64,000 bases of DNA from Lachnospiraceae bacterium (GCA_022799175.1 JAAWNY010000002.1:28252-92251), one strand, 5' to 3'; numbered from the stretch's first letter, positions 21,025 to 30,818 are shown. The notes: generated by a model from the letters alone, not told the origin. Made by a program: numbers and translations.

Positions 21025-22119
21025 ATGGCAGCCATGATATTCAAATGTCCCAATTGCGGTGGGGATCTGCGCTTTGCGCCGGAAAAACAGCGCTTCCAAT
21101 GTGAATATTGTTTGTCAGAATTTTCTCAGGAGCAGATGGAGCAATCATCGGTGCAAATAGAGGAGATGGAACAATCCATAAGAGAAGAAGACTTTCTCAG
21201 AGAAAAAGCAGAAGAGGAGAATTCAGACATAGTTTCAAAAGAGGAACGGTCAGTGATGTATTCTTGTCCGAATTGCGGTGCTGAAATAGTGACAGATGAG
21301 ACAACAGCAGCAACATTCTGTTATTTTTGTCACAATCCGGTGGTGCTGTCAGGGCGAATGCAGGGAGCATATCATCCAGATGGAGTGATACCTTTTGCTA
21401 TGGATCGAGAGAAAGCCCGAGAGATTTTTGAACAATGGATTGCCAGAAAGAAATATTTACCCAAAGCATTTTACGCCCCAGAGCAGCTGGAAAAAATGGC
21501 AGGAGTATATTTTCCCTATTGGCTGTATGATTGCGAGGTGGAGGGAGAACTAGAAGGAGAGGGAAGAACACAGAAATTGTGGACAGAAGGAAACTTACAA
21601 TTTACCCGCACTGAGAAATATGATATTAATCGCAAAGGAACCATGGAGATTCACAATCTGACTCGCAATGCCCTATCAAAAGGGAACCGAAAACTGGTAG
21701 AAGGGGTGATGCCTTTTGATATGACGCAGATGCAGGCGTTTCAGATGGGGTATCTGTCAGGATTTCTGGCCGAAAACCGGGATATGGAGAAAGAACAGTT
21801 TGCCCAGGAAGTAGGGGCAGAGGTCAGTGCATTTGCAGAACAATCTTTAAAGAGTAGTGTCAGCGGATATGATTCGGTACAATATCGCAAAAAAGAAACC
21901 AGAGTTTGTGAATCGCATTGGCGATATGTGTTGATGCCAGTCTGGACGATGACCTATAAAGATCCAAAGACGGATAAGGTTTATTACTTTGCCTGTAATG
22001 GGCAGACAGGGAAAGTTTGTGGTGAGTTGCCGGTGGATCCCGGGCGGTTGATGGGGTTATTTTTGTCATGTTTTATTCCTGTGTTGATAGTACTACTGGT
22101 AATTGGGTATTGGATATGA
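21025..22119 (+). CDS. YdjG-like zinc-ribbon membrane protein
   Basis: A 364-residue protein with two zinc ribbons (CPNCGG with CEYC at about residues 8-30, and CPNCGA with CYFC near 80-100), a central soluble domain and one C-terminal membrane helix (about 341-362). This is the layout of B. subtilis YdjG (TFIIB-type zinc-ribbon label). ATG 21025 is used because AAAGGAG overlaps the end of the upstream gene about 10 bases before. A tail-anchored protein facing the cytosol fits a role as a membrane platform for the SPFH partner. Confidence 0.82.
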   Translation: MAAMIFKCPNCGGDLRFAPEKQRFQCEYCLSEFSQEQMEQSSVQIEEMEQSIREEDFLREKAEEENSDIVSKEERSVMYSCPNCGAEIVTDETTAATFCYFCHNPVVLSGRMQGAYHPDGVIPFAMDREKAREIFEQWIARKKYLPKAFYAPEQLEKMAGVYFPYWLYDCEVEGELEGEGRTQKLWTEGNLQFTRTEKYDINRKGTMEIHNLTRNALSKGNRKLVEGVMPFDMTQMQAFQMGYLSGFLAENRDMEKEQFAQEVGAEVSAFAEQSLKSSVSGYDSVQYRKKETRVCESHWRYVLMPVWTMTYKDPKTDKVYYFACNGQTGKVCGELPVDPGRLMGLFLSCFIPVLIVLLVIGYWI

Positions 22120-22168
22120 GATACCTATCGTCTACTGAGAGTATCTATGGGAGGACAAAGGAGCAGAG

Positions 22169-23113
22169 GTGAAGAATGTAGAAAAGGTCATAGTGAAAGT
22201 AAGAATAACGGTTTTGACAGTTTTAATTTTATTAGCGTTTGGATTACCAGTGACAGGACTTTTTCGTTCAGGGGAGAGGTATTTCCCGTGGATAGGGATC
22301 TCACAGACTTGGGCGGCAGAGACAGCAGGAGGACAGTGGGTGTATGATCAGGCGGGGCTATTTTCGGAGGAAGAAGTAGCGGCTTTGGAAAAAGAGCTGT
22401 CAGCAATGCAGCGTGATACCGGAATGGATGTGGTGATGGTAACTACCAGAGATGCAGACGGAAAAACAGCAGAGATATATGCAGATGATTTTTTTGATGA
22501 GCTGGGGCTGGGAGATTTAAGGGATGCCGGCGGGATTCTTTATTTGATCGATATGGATAATCGAGAGTTGTATATTTCTACTTATAAAGAGGCGATCCGG
22601 CTTTTGACAGATGAGCGAATCGAGGCTATGTTGGAAAAAGGGATATCCCACATGGCAGAAGGGGATTATGTCGGTTGTGCAGATCGTCTGATTCGAGATA
22701 CCTGGCAATATTATGAGGCGGGAATTGTAGATCGCCAATATAACCAGGACAGAGATACTGGTGAGATTGACTATTATAAAAGAAAGCCTCAAAAAAAGAT
22801 TCACTGGTATGAGGCGGTTTTGGCCGTATCGGTATCGGCTTTTTGCGCAGGAAGTATCTGCTGGAAGGTGAAAAAGGATTATCAGATGGAGAAAGAGTGG
22901 AAGATGGCTGCCGGCTACCATCTGGCATATCGAGCAGATGCCGGCTTTCGATTCCAGAATCAGCGGGATGAGTTAAAGGATTCCCATATCACTCGTCAAC
23001 GGATTCCACGGGTTTCGTCGTCTGGAGGTCGTAGCGGAGGACATTTCGGACGCAGTACCACTCATGTGTCGGGGAGTGGACGGGTACATGGGGGTGGGGG
23101 GAGGAAGTTTTAG
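22169..23113 (+). CDS. YdjH-like TPM-domain protein
   Basis: A 314-residue protein with an N-terminal signal or membrane segment (about 12-33), an external TPM domain (about 54-185, beginning WVYDQAGLFSEEEVAALE), one membrane helix (about 212-231) and a cytosolic tail rich in Ser, Gly and His. TPM domains occur in B. subtilis YdjH and in photosystem repair proteins, where phosphatase or chaperone roles have been proposed. Start GTG 22169 is supported by AAAGGAG a few bases upstream. It ends at a strong terminator and closes the ydjI-ydjG-ydjH-like set. Confidence 0.85.
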   Translation: MKNVEKVIVKVRITVLTVLILLAFGLPVTGLFRSGERYFPWIGISQTWAAETAGGQWVYDQAGLFSEEEVAALEKELSAMQRDTGMDVVMVTTRDADGKTAEIYADDFFDELGLGDLRDAGGILYLIDMDNRELYISTYKEAIRLLTDERIEAMLEKGISHMAEGDYVGCADRLIRDTWQYYEAGIVDRQYNQDRDTGEIDYYKRKPQKKIHWYEAVLAVSVSAFCAGSICWKVKKDYQMEKEWKMAAGYHLAYRADAGFRFQNQRDELKDSHITRQRIPRVSSSGGRSGGHFGRSTTHVSGSGRVHGGGGRKF

Positions 23114-23150
23114 AGTAAATAAAAACAAAATGATAAAATCTATACCAAAA

Positions 23151-23194
23151 TGGGGTCAGACTGTTATCGGAAGGTCTGACCCCATTATTTTTTT
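23151..23194 (+). terminator. Strong Rho-independent terminator
   Basis: TGGGGTCAGAC (23151-23161) pairs perfectly with GTCTGACCCCA (23174-23184), followed by TTATTTTTTT. It closes the long VanRS/ABC/Ydj operon. Confidence 0.9.
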
Positions 23195-23218
23195 CAGTGA
23201 AGATGTATAATAACGATA

Positions 23219-23430
23219 ATACCCTCAGCGAACAAGGGATCGGGTATCCTCTTGGACACGGAGGGTATATGTTTATGAGACATCCTTCCTATAATAAGGA
23301 TTATACCAAGTTATTTTTCCTAATATTTACCATCTGACTTGAGTATACACCAGTTGGTTTCAAAGATCAAGGTACTTTCAATAAATATTTAAAATAAATA
23401 TCCTTTTTTACTTGATGTAATCCTTATTAT
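23219..23430 (+). promoter_or_regulatory. Candidate structured leader of the matrix-fibre block
   Basis: The gap before the next gene holds two structures. First, ATACCCTC (23219-23226) pairs with GAGGGTAT (23261-23268) around an inner hairpin CAAGGGAT/ATCCTCTTG (23233-23254), leaving an internal loop AGCGAA opposite GACACG. Second, ATAATAAGGATTA (23291-23303) is a perfect inverted repeat of 23418-23430, enclosing 114 AT-rich bases. No known riboswitch class was recognised and no convincing -35/-10 pair was chosen. Confidence 0.35.
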
Positions 23431-23500
23431 TAGAAGATCCTATTATCATTGGCAATATAGGATGAGCTTACAGGCCGGGTGGCAGGAAAGGGGCTGTCAG

Positions 23501-24016
23501 ATGCTTAGGGAAGAGAAAAGACGAAAGCCGGGACGATTCGGCGTACAGCTTCTGATTTGTATCGAGGGAACAAGACGAGGCGAACCCTATGGTTGTATCC
23601 ATCATTCTGATTTGAAAAGGTTGGTGCCATTTAGTGGATTATGGGAGTTGATATTACGAATAATGGATATTGACCAGCTGGTGAGAGAAGAGGATTCAGG
23701 AATTGGTGCCTGCTGTTGGGAGAAAGAAGTCTGTTCTCTACCTATGGAGTATCGGGAGAAAGAAAGAACAGAGAAAAAGATAAGAGAAGATTTTCAAGTA
23801 AAATTTCAGGGAACCCAGATAAAAGAGATCCTGAACTTGCAGATTTTGGGAAGACAAGGGGCAAGTCTTCAAGGATGGATTCGCGGCGGACAGACAAACA
23901 GCAAACAGGTATTTTTCCGCAGTGCGCTGGAGTTGATGTGCTGGTTGTCAGATGTTCCCATAAAGAAAAAAATCATTAATGGTGAAGATGTAAGGCAACT
24001 GCAAATGCAAGAATAG
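23501..24016 (+). CDS. Unrecognised small protein with two copies of the ~40-residue module
   Basis: A 171-residue, probably cytosolic protein without signal peptide. It holds two copies of the module seen three times in the protein at 2145: residues about 15-55 (LLICIEG, then GEPYGCIHH and FSGLWELI) and 109-150 (LNLQILGRQ, then LQGWIRG and FFRSALELMCWL). ATG 23501 is preferred because GGAAAGGGG lies about 7 bases upstream; ATG 23462 is an alternative with a poor site. It is the first cistron before the giant fibro-slime protein, just as its relative at 35604 is first before the pilus block. A regulatory or assembly role for the surface operon is possible but unproven. Confidence 0.78.
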   Translation: MLREEKRRKPGRFGVQLLICIEGTRRGEPYGCIHHSDLKRLVPFSGLWELILRIMDIDQLVREEDSGIGACCWEKEVCSLPMEYREKERTEKKIREDFQVKFQGTQIKEILNLQILGRQGASLQGWIRGGQTNSKQVFFRSALELMCWLSDVPIKKKIINGEDVRQLQMQE

Positions 24017-24036
24017 AAAGATTGGGGAGAAAAGGG

Positions 24037-27000
24037 ATGAAACAGGGTTTGAGGGAAAAATGTCGGCGATTGACGGCAGGCGTTTTGGCATTCGTAATGG
24101 TATCTATGCTGGCTCTCGGAGATGCCGGGGTGGTGTTTGCTTCCGAATATGGGGAACGGTTTTACCAGGATGAATCAGGAATGGTAGATGAGGACGCCTA
24201 TTCGGATATGGTTTCTACGAAGGCTAAATTAAAAAATCATCGGGAAGATGGCGTAACTATCAGTGTTTCGGCCACGGATGATAGTGATTTCCGTGCCGGA
24301 GGTGAAGTGTATCTGGATGTTCATGTAAAAAATGAGGGAAACCATACTATTACAGAGGGAATTTTGAACTTTCAGGGTAAAAAGCTGATGGATTCCGGAG
24401 CACATTTTGAAGAGATTTCGGAGGATGCCATTACCGAGGGAATTATGAGGAATGAGAAAGAGGAGGAAGGTTTTGGGAGCAATGGACATGAATTGATCAA
24501 TGATCTGGAGGAGACCGACGATTCTTCGATACATACAGAAACAATGGAAAATGATGTGCAGAAGGACGAAACCAAAAGGGGGACCGAAACTGCAGAGATC
24601 GAGTCAGAGATTGTAGAAGTGAAGACAGAATTGCTAGCAGAGGAAAGTTTGGGGAACGGAGAACAGGACAATGAAATAAAAGCAGAGAGTGCAGAAGCTA
24701 TCGAGACAGAAGAATTAGAAAGTGAAGAAGAAAATCAGATAGAAGAAACAACAAATAAAACAGAAGAAACTTCTGAAGTAGAGACAGTTTCGCAGGAAAC
24801 CGAGGCAGTGGAAGAAACCTTCGAGGATACCTGGAAGGAAGAATATCTGGAATGGTCTGAGGATGAGGATGGAGAGCGTAAAAGTGAGATTGTCGCCGGC
24901 GATTCTCATAAGAGAAAAAAGAATAAAGAGGATGAAGAAAACGAAGAAGAGGATGGTCTGCTGCAGGAAATTACGGATATCCAGCTTGCACCTGGGCAGA
25001 TTTATTCCGTTCGATTTGTCTATACCGTTGACGAAACTCTGGAAAGAGCAAAAAATCAGAAAGTAGTATTTCGTTTTGCCGGTAAGGATGAAAAGAATAA
25101 GAATATCAGTCAACATGAGATGTTTTATTATACTGCCAACTATTTGAATGCGGGGAAAGTGCGATTCAAAGACGGAAACCGAGTATTGACCGGTGAAGAA
25201 GTAGTAATGGGGATCCATACGGAGGTCTATGACTTTGACATCTTGTTGGGAGATGAAGAAGTGGAGGCAGAGATTGCCTCTCGATCTAATGCAGAAGAAG
25301 CGAGTTCTTCCAATGCTCAAAAGGCAACGTCATCGGATTGGGAGGAGGAAGAAGAGCTGGAGGAAGAGGAAGAGGACGAAGAGGAAAAGGATGACTTCAC
25401 GGTAGATCTGGGAGATACCAGCTATAAGATTGAAATGACAAATGCTAGACTGAATGGTTTTAAGGCCAGGAAGGCATTGGTGGAAGATGCCAATGATAAT
25501 ATGCTGATTTGTACTTACCGGGTATCAAAAAATACAAAGCCAGGGATTTACTTTGGAAAGATTATTCAGGAAAGTAAAGTAAAAGGAAAGACATATAAAT
25601 CTAGCCAGGGATTCACCTTGATTGTGACTGGAAACGGTGAAGTAGAACTGAAAGGCGGGATTAATGGGGCAGAGATTCAGGTAAAAGGTCCTGCTCAGTC
25701 CTTCCCGGACGGGGATGTGCTGAGTTTGAAAGTCAGCGAGGTTCCAGAGGAGAAGAAGGAGCTGGTGGAGGCAGCCTTAGAACAGAAGGCGCAGGAAACG
25801 GGGATCTCTGTAAATAAGCTGCGGGCATTGGATATTAAAGTGATCTCTGACGGGGAAGAGATGGAACTGCAAGGAGATGTGTCAGTGACTTTCTCGAATA
25901 TAAAGCTGCAACCGATGGAGGAATTTGTAGAGACGGCGGAGATGGCAGATGAAGTAGCGAAGGAAGAAGGATTTTCATTCTTTGGCTTGCGCCGGATGAG
26001 TAGGGCGAAAGCAGTAGGGATGGAGGAAGAAGCGGGCGATATTGCTTTGACGAGTGAGCCAGCCGAGGAAGAAAAGCTGACAGAAAATGCAGAAGTTGCA
26101 GATATAGAAAAAAATGACAATGAAGAAGAGTCAACAATAGCCGTATGGCATCTGGATGAAGAAGCTGGCGTCATGAATGAAATGAGCAGTGAAGTGAATG
26201 ATGACGGCGATGTGGTGATGACTACGGATCATTTCTCCATCTATATTGTTGTGGATATGGGGCAACTTGGCGGAAATGTTACCCTAACAGTAGAACATTG
26301 GGGGAAAGATATCGAGACAATTAATGCCAACGGAACTACCGATCCTTATTTCATTAAAGTGGATAATGGAACGGATAAAAGGGGAAAAAGATACGGTTAT
26401 CATACGGTAGATAATGTTTATAACCGAGAAAAAGAAGAAATTGTGACAACAAAGTATAACGGGCAGTTATATACTCCAGATACTATAATGATTCCAAATA
26501 AAACAAAGTATGACAGTATTGAGGAATTGAGTAAAGTATGTTTGGTTACGGCAAAAAAGGAATATGCTGATAAGAATTATCAACTGAGCGAGGTATGGAT
26601 TTCTACTAATTTAAATAACGGTAATAAACCCACCGATCAATGGGCAAATCCGAAAACAAAATATACAGTACAAAGAGATGCTAACGGCACAATAACGAAT
26701 AAGGAGACAGTAACTTTAGCCAAAAATTCTATTATTCGATTTGTTTATACAGAGAAAGGAGTAACCAGCCAATATTATCAGCCAGTGACATTTTATGATT
26801 ATAATGTAACAAATGGCGGCTTAGGTGTAGAAACAAAATCAGTGCCAACAGGGAAGAATCAAGGAACCAATACGGCCAGTAATTTTACTGGCGGCAGTAA
26901 GAAAATGGGGGTGGGCCAGCAAAATTCCGGAAATACAAGTGACCCTTGGAATAATGCGCATACGAATGTCTCGGGGTTGAAAGGATATTTGAATAGAGGA

Positions 27001-29424
27001 AATAATGCAAAAGGCAATTCCGCAGGTATCACATATGACAAAAATGTGCCGGATAAGACGAATGGAAAAGATGAGAGTTTAATATCAGCAGTTGTAAGAA
27101 ATGAAGTAGAAGAAACTTTAACTTCTGATTATAAATTACAATTTCATCCTAGCATCAAACAACCAGGGTTTTTTGAGGAAAAGAAGGGGACCAAAAAATT
27201 CACGAATTATAAGTTGGGCTTTCAACAAAAGGGTGATACGTATATTTTATCTACGGTACAAAGAGGAAAAACAACCGTACTTAAAAATTTACAAAAGATT
27301 ACGTATTCTGACCACAATGGCAAAAATGATAGTAATATTTATTCTAATGATTTTTGGCCGTTAGATAAAGAAAAATATCATGCAACCAACTATCCGAACG
27401 CAGATCCGCAAGTAACTGGAACGAGTGACGGGGGAGGAACCCATAACTGGCATTTTGGTATGCATTATGCATTTACTTTCAGAGTCGGAGATTACACAGG
27501 CCCGATGAATTTCTATTTTCGAGGTGATGATGATTTCTGGTTGTTTGTGGATGGAGAACGAGTAATCGATCTGGGAGGTATCCATTTTGCAGTTGGTCAG
27601 GCAATAGATATGAGAAAATGGCTTGAGCAGAATGGAGGAGTAAATGGAGAGCACAGGATAGATATTTACTTTATGGAGAGAGGTGGTTTTGGCTCCTGTT
27701 GTTATATGCAGTTTACTTTACCAAATTGTATTCCGATAGACAGTCCGAAAGAGCCTCAGACGCAAGTGACTGTTAAGAAAGAATGGTCAGACTATAATAA
27801 TCCAAACAGGCCAGACGATATCGATATCACATTATGGCAAATGCATAATGGAATGAAGGTTGATAAAGGAACCGTAACTTTAAGCAAAGATAATAATTGG
27901 CAATATACCTGGACAGAACTTCCGGTTTCGGATCCAAATGATAATACGCTGAAATATACGTATGAGGTGATCGAAAAGAATGTTCCACCGGGATATGACA
28001 GTCAGACAATTCAAACGACGGGAAGTGACAAGAATGGCTGGGTAATAACACTACAGAACAAATTGGATCCGGAAGTAAAGGTAAAAGTTACGAAAGAATG
28101 GGCAGATGACAACAATAATTGCGATAACAGACCCGATCAATTGCAGTTCCAGTTATATGCAGATGGCAAGGCGCTAGTGGGAAAGATCCTGACATTAAGC
28201 AAGGAAAATCAGGTTGGCAATAACAACAATATGTGGTCTGGTGAATTTAACCACCTTCCCAAATATCGCTACGAAAAGGATAAAGACGGTAACTATGTGA
28301 AAAATCCAGACGGTACATATCAAGCAGTTGAGATTGTATATACCGTCAAGGAATTGAAAGGAAATACAGCTATTCAGGAAGGGGGAACTTTTGCCGGAAA
28401 GCATGGAGAATATACCGTATCCTATACGAATGCTTTATCAGAGAGTGAGAAGCAGAATGATTATGTGGCACACGTAAAGGTGAAAAATACACATACTTGT
28501 GAGACAGTAACCAGAAAGGCGGTAAAAGAATGGCAAGGGATTCCGACTGACACCGATATTACGGCTACAGCAAAGATTGGCCTTTACTGCAAATACGGAT
28601 CGGATTGGGAAAAAGTCGTGAAAGATGCCAACAATCAGCCTTTGGAGAATCCCGTAGAAATATCCTGGCCGACAGGGACAGAAAATCAGGAAATTATTTG
28701 GAAAAATTTACCCCAATATGCCGGGAACAATGAACTGCAATACGGAATATTTGAAGTAGGCGCCGATAATAAACCAGTGATTCATTCTGGAACAGAAATA
28801 ATCCTGGGCACTTATAAGTATAAAGTAACATTTATAGATCCGGAGGCACCACAGGTAACGATAACCAATGAACTTATGAAAGCAAAGTTAAGAGTGGGCA
28901 AATGGATTGATAATGATGACGTGCCAGATGATGTCATGAAAGATGAATTCATTATTACTGTGATTGGCAATGATTCAAAATTTGAAACAGGTGTTGTTTT
29001 AAACCCTGCAGGTCATGGTGCTGTAGTAAATAGCGGTACTCTTACAGAGAGTAAGCTGAGTGGATATATCGAAGTTCCGGCAAAGGCAAATGGCAGTGAA
29101 TATACGATTGGCGAAAAGACAGATTTAAAAGAGTATACGCCATCAACCCCGTTTGTTACCCAATATAGTGGTACTGGTATTCTTAATGGAACCGTTATCA
29201 CAGTAAAGCCAGGAGGCGATGATGTAGTTCTGGTACACAATAGATTTGACCATAAGGATTATTTCCACAACGATCACAGTGTGACAAATAAGTTTGATGG
29301 GGAAGGAAAGAAACCTCAAAATCGGATGCCATCATCTCAGAGAGCCAGTCTGGATGCTGTAGTTCCGCAACAGATGGTAGATGGAAAAGTGGAGCCGTTA
29401 GATGACGATGTGAGATTAGCATAA
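24037..29424 (+). CDS. Giant secreted fibro-slime/Cna-B protein without sorting signal
   Basis: A 1795-residue secreted protein. A Sec signal peptide covers about residues 1-36 (ending VVFAS). Then come an acidic low-complexity region (about 130-310 and again near 430-455), a linking region with SRSNAEEASSSN, a PA14/fibro-slime domain (about 1140-1225, with YFRGDDDFWLFVDGERVIDL), three Cna-B-type repeats (from about 1241, 1344 and 1488) and a final beta domain (about 1615-1750). Fibro-slime and Cna-B domains act in adhesion and stalk building. The C-terminus ends EPLDDDVRLA with no LPXTG, hydrophobic segment or charged tail, unlike the other surface proteins here. ATG 24037 is preferred to TTG 24022 because GGGGAG lies upstream. 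Confidence 0.88.
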   Translation: MKQGLREKCRRLTAGVLAFVMVSMLALGDAGVVFASEYGERFYQDESGMVDEDAYSDMVSTKAKLKNHREDGVTISVSATDDSDFRAGGEVYLDVHVKNEGNHTITEGILNFQGKKLMDSGAHFEEISEDAITEGIMRNEKEEEGFGSNGHELINDLEETDDSSIHTETMENDVQKDETKRGTETAEIESEIVEVKTELLAEESLGNGEQDNEIKAESAEAIETEELESEEENQIEETTNKTEETSEVETVSQETEAVEETFEDTWKEEYLEWSEDEDGERKSEIVAGDSHKRKKNKEDEENEEEDGLLQEITDIQLAPGQIYSVRFVYTVDETLERAKNQKVVFRFAGKDEKNKNISQHEMFYYTANYLNAGKVRFKDGNRVLTGEEVVMGIHTEVYDFDILLGDEEVEAEIASRSNAEEASSSNAQKATSSDWEEEEELEEEEEDEEEKDDFTVDLGDTSYKIEMTNARLNGFKARKALVEDANDNMLICTYRVSKNTKPGIYFGKIIQESKVKGKTYKSSQGFTLIVTGNGEVELKGGINGAEIQVKGPAQSFPDGDVLSLKVSEVPEEKKELVEAALEQKAQETGISVNKLRALDIKVISDGEEMELQGDVSVTFSNIKLQPMEEFVETAEMADEVAKEEGFSFFGLRRMSRAKAVGMEEEAGDIALTSEPAEEEKLTENAEVADIEKNDNEEESTIAVWHLDEEAGVMNEMSSEVNDDGDVVMTTDHFSIYIVVDMGQLGGNVTLTVEHWGKDIETINANGTTDPYFIKVDNGTDKRGKRYGYHTVDNVYNREKEEIVTTKYNGQLYTPDTIMIPNKTKYDSIEELSKVCLVTAKKEYADKNYQLSEVWISTNLNNGNKPTDQWANPKTKYTVQRDANGTITNKETVTLAKNSIIRFVYTEKGVTSQYYQPVTFYDYNVTNGGLGVETKSVPTGKNQGTNTASNFTGGSKKMGVGQQNSGNTSDPWNNAHTNVSGLKGYLNRGNNAKGNSAGITYDKNVPDKTNGKDESLISAVVRNEVEETLTSDYKLQFHPSIKQPGFFEEKKGTKKFTNYKLGFQQKGDTYILSTVQRGKTTVLKNLQKITYSDHNGKNDSNIYSNDFWPLDKEKYHATNYPNADPQVTGTSDGGGTHNWHFGMHYAFTFRVGDYTGPMNFYFRGDDDFWLFVDGERVIDLGGIHFAVGQAIDMRKWLEQNGGVNGEHRIDIYFMERGGFGSCCYMQFTLPNCIPIDSPKEPQTQVTVKKEWSDYNNPNRPDDIDITLWQMHNGMKVDKGTVTLSKDNNWQYTWTELPVSDPNDNTLKYTYEVIEKNVPPGYDSQTIQTTGSDKNGWVITLQNKLDPEVKVKVTKEWADDNNNCDNRPDQLQFQLYADGKALVGKILTLSKENQVGNNNNMWSGEFNHLPKYRYEKDKDGNYVKNPDGTYQAVEIVYTVKELKGNTAIQEGGTFAGKHGEYTVSYTNALSESEKQNDYVAHVKVKNTHTCETVTRKAVKEWQGIPTDTDITATAKIGLYCKYGSDWEKVVKDANNQPLENPVEISWPTGTENQEIIWKNLPQYAGNNELQYGIFEVGADNKPVIHSGTEIILGTYKYKVTFIDPEAPQVTITNELMKAKLRVGKWIDNDDVPDDVMKDEFIITVIGNDSKFETGVVLNPAGHGAVVNSGTLTESKLSGYIEVPAKANGSEYTIGEKTDLKEYTPSTPFVTQYSGTGILNGTVITVKPGGDDVVLVHNRFDHKDYFHNDHSVTNKFDGEGKKPQNRMPSSQRASLDAVVPQQMVDGKVEPLDDDVRLA

Positions 29425-29437
29425 AGGGGGAATTGCA

Positions 29438-30091
29438 ATGAAATGGTTAATCAAAAAAATAAAAATGAAGGCAATTCTTCCGGCAGCCGCTTTTTTGGCA
29501 GCGGCTGCCATCGGAACCACTTTTGCCTGGCAGACTTGGGATTTAAGTGTGACCAATGAGCTGAAATCGCATACTACGGAAGTTGAGGTAGAGGAACCGG
29601 AATTTGATCCTTCTACAGGAACAAAACAGGTTCAGTTTACAAACACAGGGAATTCTTCGGTTTTTCTCAGAGTCAGCTATACAGAATATTGGGAAAAAGA
29701 AGAGAACAACACCAGTTATCTGATATCCAACACAGCAGCAGATGGAACGGAGATGGCGACAAAACATTGGACTGACGATTGGGCGTCTGAATGGACAAAT
29801 GGAAACGATGGTTGGTATTACTATAACAAAGTTTTGGAACCAGGAACATCTACAAATTTAATTCTTGAGGAAGTTACTTTTGAGAATGTAACAACAGAGG
29901 AGTATCTTAATGCGCATTACCGTCTGTATTTTAAAGCAGAAGTAGTTCAGTGCAGTGATGGAAGTAATACTCTGAACAGTGAAGAAGTCAATAAGGATGC
30001 TACAAATAGTTTATTCGGAAAGATAGCCCAAGTAGTTGAAATATCAGACGGCGACAAGATAGTAAAGACAGTAGTTTGGGATGAGAAATAG
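29438..30091 (+). CDS. SipW-dependent TasA/CalY-like protein 1
   Basis: A 217-residue secreted protein. The N-terminus has a basic start, a hydrophobic core and TTFAWQTW at the predicted cleavage site, the type processed by SipW-like signal peptidases. The mature part has the family's V.FTNTGNSSVFLRVSY stretch, as in TasA/camelysin matrix proteins. It is the first of a run of four such genes, starts 13 bases after the giant protein and has AAAGGGGG upstream. It lacks the W.PG motif of the other copies, so it is the most divergent member. Confidence 0.8.
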   Translation: MKWLIKKIKMKAILPAAAFLAAAAIGTTFAWQTWDLSVTNELKSHTTEVEVEEPEFDPSTGTKQVQFTNTGNSSVFLRVSYTEYWEKEENNTSYLISNTAADGTEMATKHWTDDWASEWTNGNDGWYYYNKVLEPGTSTNLILEEVTFENVTTEEYLNAHYRLYFKAEVVQCSDGSNTLNSEEVNKDATNSLFGKIAQVVEISDGDKIVKTVVWDEK

Positions 30092-30104
30092 AGGAGGATG
30101 CAGA

Positions 30105-30818
30105 ATGAAGCAGATGAATAAAAAAGTCACAAAGATTCTGATTGTCCTTGGTCTTCTGATTTTGGCTGCTGTTGGAATGACGATTGCCTATTACAACAAT
30201 AGGAAAGAATTCGAAAATGAATTTCGGGTAAAGGCACCTGGAGTGGCAGTATACGAGAAATTTAATCCTACAGATTGGTGGGTTCCCGGCGAGGAAAAAT
30301 CAAAGGAAGTTTGGTTCAAAAATACTGGTGAACAGGATATGCTTTTACGATTTTCCTATAGTGTTGAGTGGGTATCTGTGGATGGGAAAGAACTTCCGCC
30401 AAAACCGGCGTCAGATGTTATTAAGTTAAATTGGAATATTGCGGATAACAACGAAAAAGGTGAAGACAAGAAAGCAGAAGAATCCGGGCAGATAACCGAT
30501 ATTCCGAAAGACTTTATCAAACAGGAACAGACAGATTCTGAAGGAAAAGTTACTACTTATTACTACTATACAAAAATATTAAAGGCTGGTGAACCGACGG
30601 ATCTGGTTTTGGAATCCGTAAAGTTTATAAAAGAGCTTTCAAATGACGAACATGGATTTGATTATTCGAATCAACAACTCAATCTGACGATAAAGGGCGA
30701 GACGGCGTTAGCGGTGGAAGGCGCGGTGGCTGAGCAATGGAAAGAAATACCAGAGATTACGGCAGAAATCAATCAAACAACCGGTGAAGTCAGATGGTCA
30801 ACGCAGCAATCACAATAA
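30105..30818 (+). CDS. SipW-dependent TasA/CalY-like protein 2
   Basis: A 237-residue secreted protein with a SipW-type signal (VGMTIAYYNN) followed by the conserved mature pattern Y.KF.P..WWVPGEE, then K.VWFKNTGEQDMLLRFSYS. Such proteins form beta-sandwich subunits that polymerise into matrix fibres in Bacillus. ATG 30105 is chosen because GAGGAGG lies 7 bases upstream. It follows copy 1 by 13 bases and is likely co-translated. Confidence 0.82.
   Translation: MKQMNKKVTKILIVLGLLILAAVGMTIAYYNNRKEFENEFRVKAPGVAVYEKFNPTDWWVPGEEKSKEVWFKNTGEQDMLLRFSYSVEWVSVDGKELPPKPASDVIKLNWNIADNNEKGEDKKAEESGQITDIPKDFIKQEQTDSEGKVTTYYYYTKILKAGEPTDLVLESVKFIKELSNDEHGFDYSNQQLNLTIKGETALAVEGAVAEQWKEIPEITAEINQTTGEVRWSTQQSQ

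Noticed and set aside
24715..25320. A 201-codon minus-strand frame inside the giant fibro-slime gene
   Set aside because: It is opposite an acidic GAA/GAG-rich repeat region, which reads as a long Phe/Leu/Ser-rich frame on the other strand. No start site or homology was seen.
29425..29437. Frameshifted sorting signal after the giant fibro-slime protein
   Set aside because: Only 13 bases separate the stop from the next gene and no frame contains LPXTG or a hydrophobic segment.
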